From Rugamonas sp045984285 (GTDB lineage Bacteria > Pseudomonadota > Gammaproteobacteria > Burkholderiales > Burkholderiaceae_D), in the NCBI RefSeq assembly GCF_045984285.3, contig NZ_JBJQIK030000011.1:1-64000 (forward strand): a stretch of DNA of 64,000 nucleotides, written 5' to 3'. A model generated the notes under the pieces. That model made no database searches, was not told the DNA's origin, and saw only the letters and a list, made by a program, of their open reading frames with translations. Position numbers and translations under genes: made by a program. Each line of letters begins with the position of its first letter. The first letter of the stretch is position 1. Positions 63,699 through 64,000 of this stretch are shown piece after piece.

Positions 63699-64000
63699 AT
63701 GCAGAATGTGTACCTTGTAGGACTGATGGGGGCGGGCAAGACGACGATAGGCCGTATGCTCGCCCGCAAGCTGGGATTGCGCTTCGTCGATTCGGACCAC
63801 GAAATCGAGGCGCGCACCGGCGCCTCGATTCCATGGATTTTCGAAATCGAGGGTGAAGCCAGTTTCCGCCGCCGGGAAGCGGATGTTATCCGCGACCTGT
63901 GCGCCCAGGACGGCATTGTGCTGGCGACCGGCGGCGGCGCCATCCTGAATCCCGACAGCCGCGCGCTGCTGCAGTCGCGCGGCACCGTCGTTTACCTGCG
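63699..64000 (+). CDS. aroK: Shikimate kinase, 5' part
   Basis: The first 100 residues are in the window: MQNVYLVGLMGAGKTTIGRM with the Walker A loop, FVDSDHEIE, FRRREADVI and LATGGGAIL, all typical of shikimate kinase in aromatic amino-acid synthesis. The gene runs off the right edge. It begins 9 bp after the Ig-like lipoprotein gene. Confidence 0.96.
   Translation, partial: MQNVYLVGLMGAGKTTIGRMLARKLGLRFVDSDHEIEARTGASIPWIFEIEGEASFRRREADVIRDLCAQDGIVLATGGGAILNPDSRALLQSRGTVVYL

Overview
The window looks like a GC-rich Oxalobacteraceae chromosome (Massilia/Duganella-like Betaproteobacterium). The grounds are the ribosomal gene order with infA between secY and rpmJ, an RpoA beginning MQNSLLKPRI, a PEP-CTERM exported protein, system II cytochrome c maturation (ResB/CcsB), and the lysA-cyaY-ponA-pilMNOPQ-aroK neighbourhood. 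The genus is an inference from these features.

Layout. (1) 1-630: end of tuf, then rpsJ, closed by two back-to-back hairpins, the second a strong intrinsic terminator. (2) 0.67-18.07 kb: accessory genes sitting between rpsJ and rplC, which are neighbours in most bacteria. They are a VOC protein, a MarR regulator with a DUF1398 gene, a hicA remnant, a PEP-CTERM protein, a serine hydrolase, a LacI-controlled carbohydrate locus (4.4-17.5 kb) and a RelE/ParE-Phd toxin-antitoxin pair. (3) 18.2-32.4 kb: the rest of the S10, spc and alpha operons from rplC to rplQ with its own promoter. Structured gaps lie at rpsQ/rplN, rpsK/rpsD, rpsD/rpoA and rpoA/rplQ. (4) 32.4-44.2 kb: M28 peptidase, dsbD, a Spy-like protein divergent from a two-component/RND efflux operon, and an unrecognised TonB-like membrane protein. 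(5) 44.2-51.8 kb: hemB, engB, cytochrome c4, resB-ccsB, msrPQ. (6) 51.8-64 kb: lysA, lptM-like, cyaY, mrcA, the type IV pilus operon pilMNOPQ, an Ig-like repeat lipoprotein, and the start of aroK.

The most unusual part is the carbohydrate locus. A LacI-family regulator faces two abutting 12-bp operators just downstream of a good promoter, followed by six closely spaced co-directional genes: PfkB sugar kinase, TonB receptor, a CitE-CaiB fusion, a beta-propeller/sodium-symporter fusion, a barrel-like protein fused to an FGE-type domain that lacks the FGE cysteines, and a GH127 enzyme with the expected Zn/Cys residues. Together they suggest capture, anomer conversion, uptake, hydrolysis and phosphorylation of a furanoside, with an acyl-CoA step of unknown purpose. 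The substrate and pathway are not determined by the sequence.

Three dispersed inverted-repeat (REP-like) elements occupy gaps near 44.2, 51.75 and 53.7 kb. No tRNA, rRNA, CRISPR array, transposase or integrase was seen.
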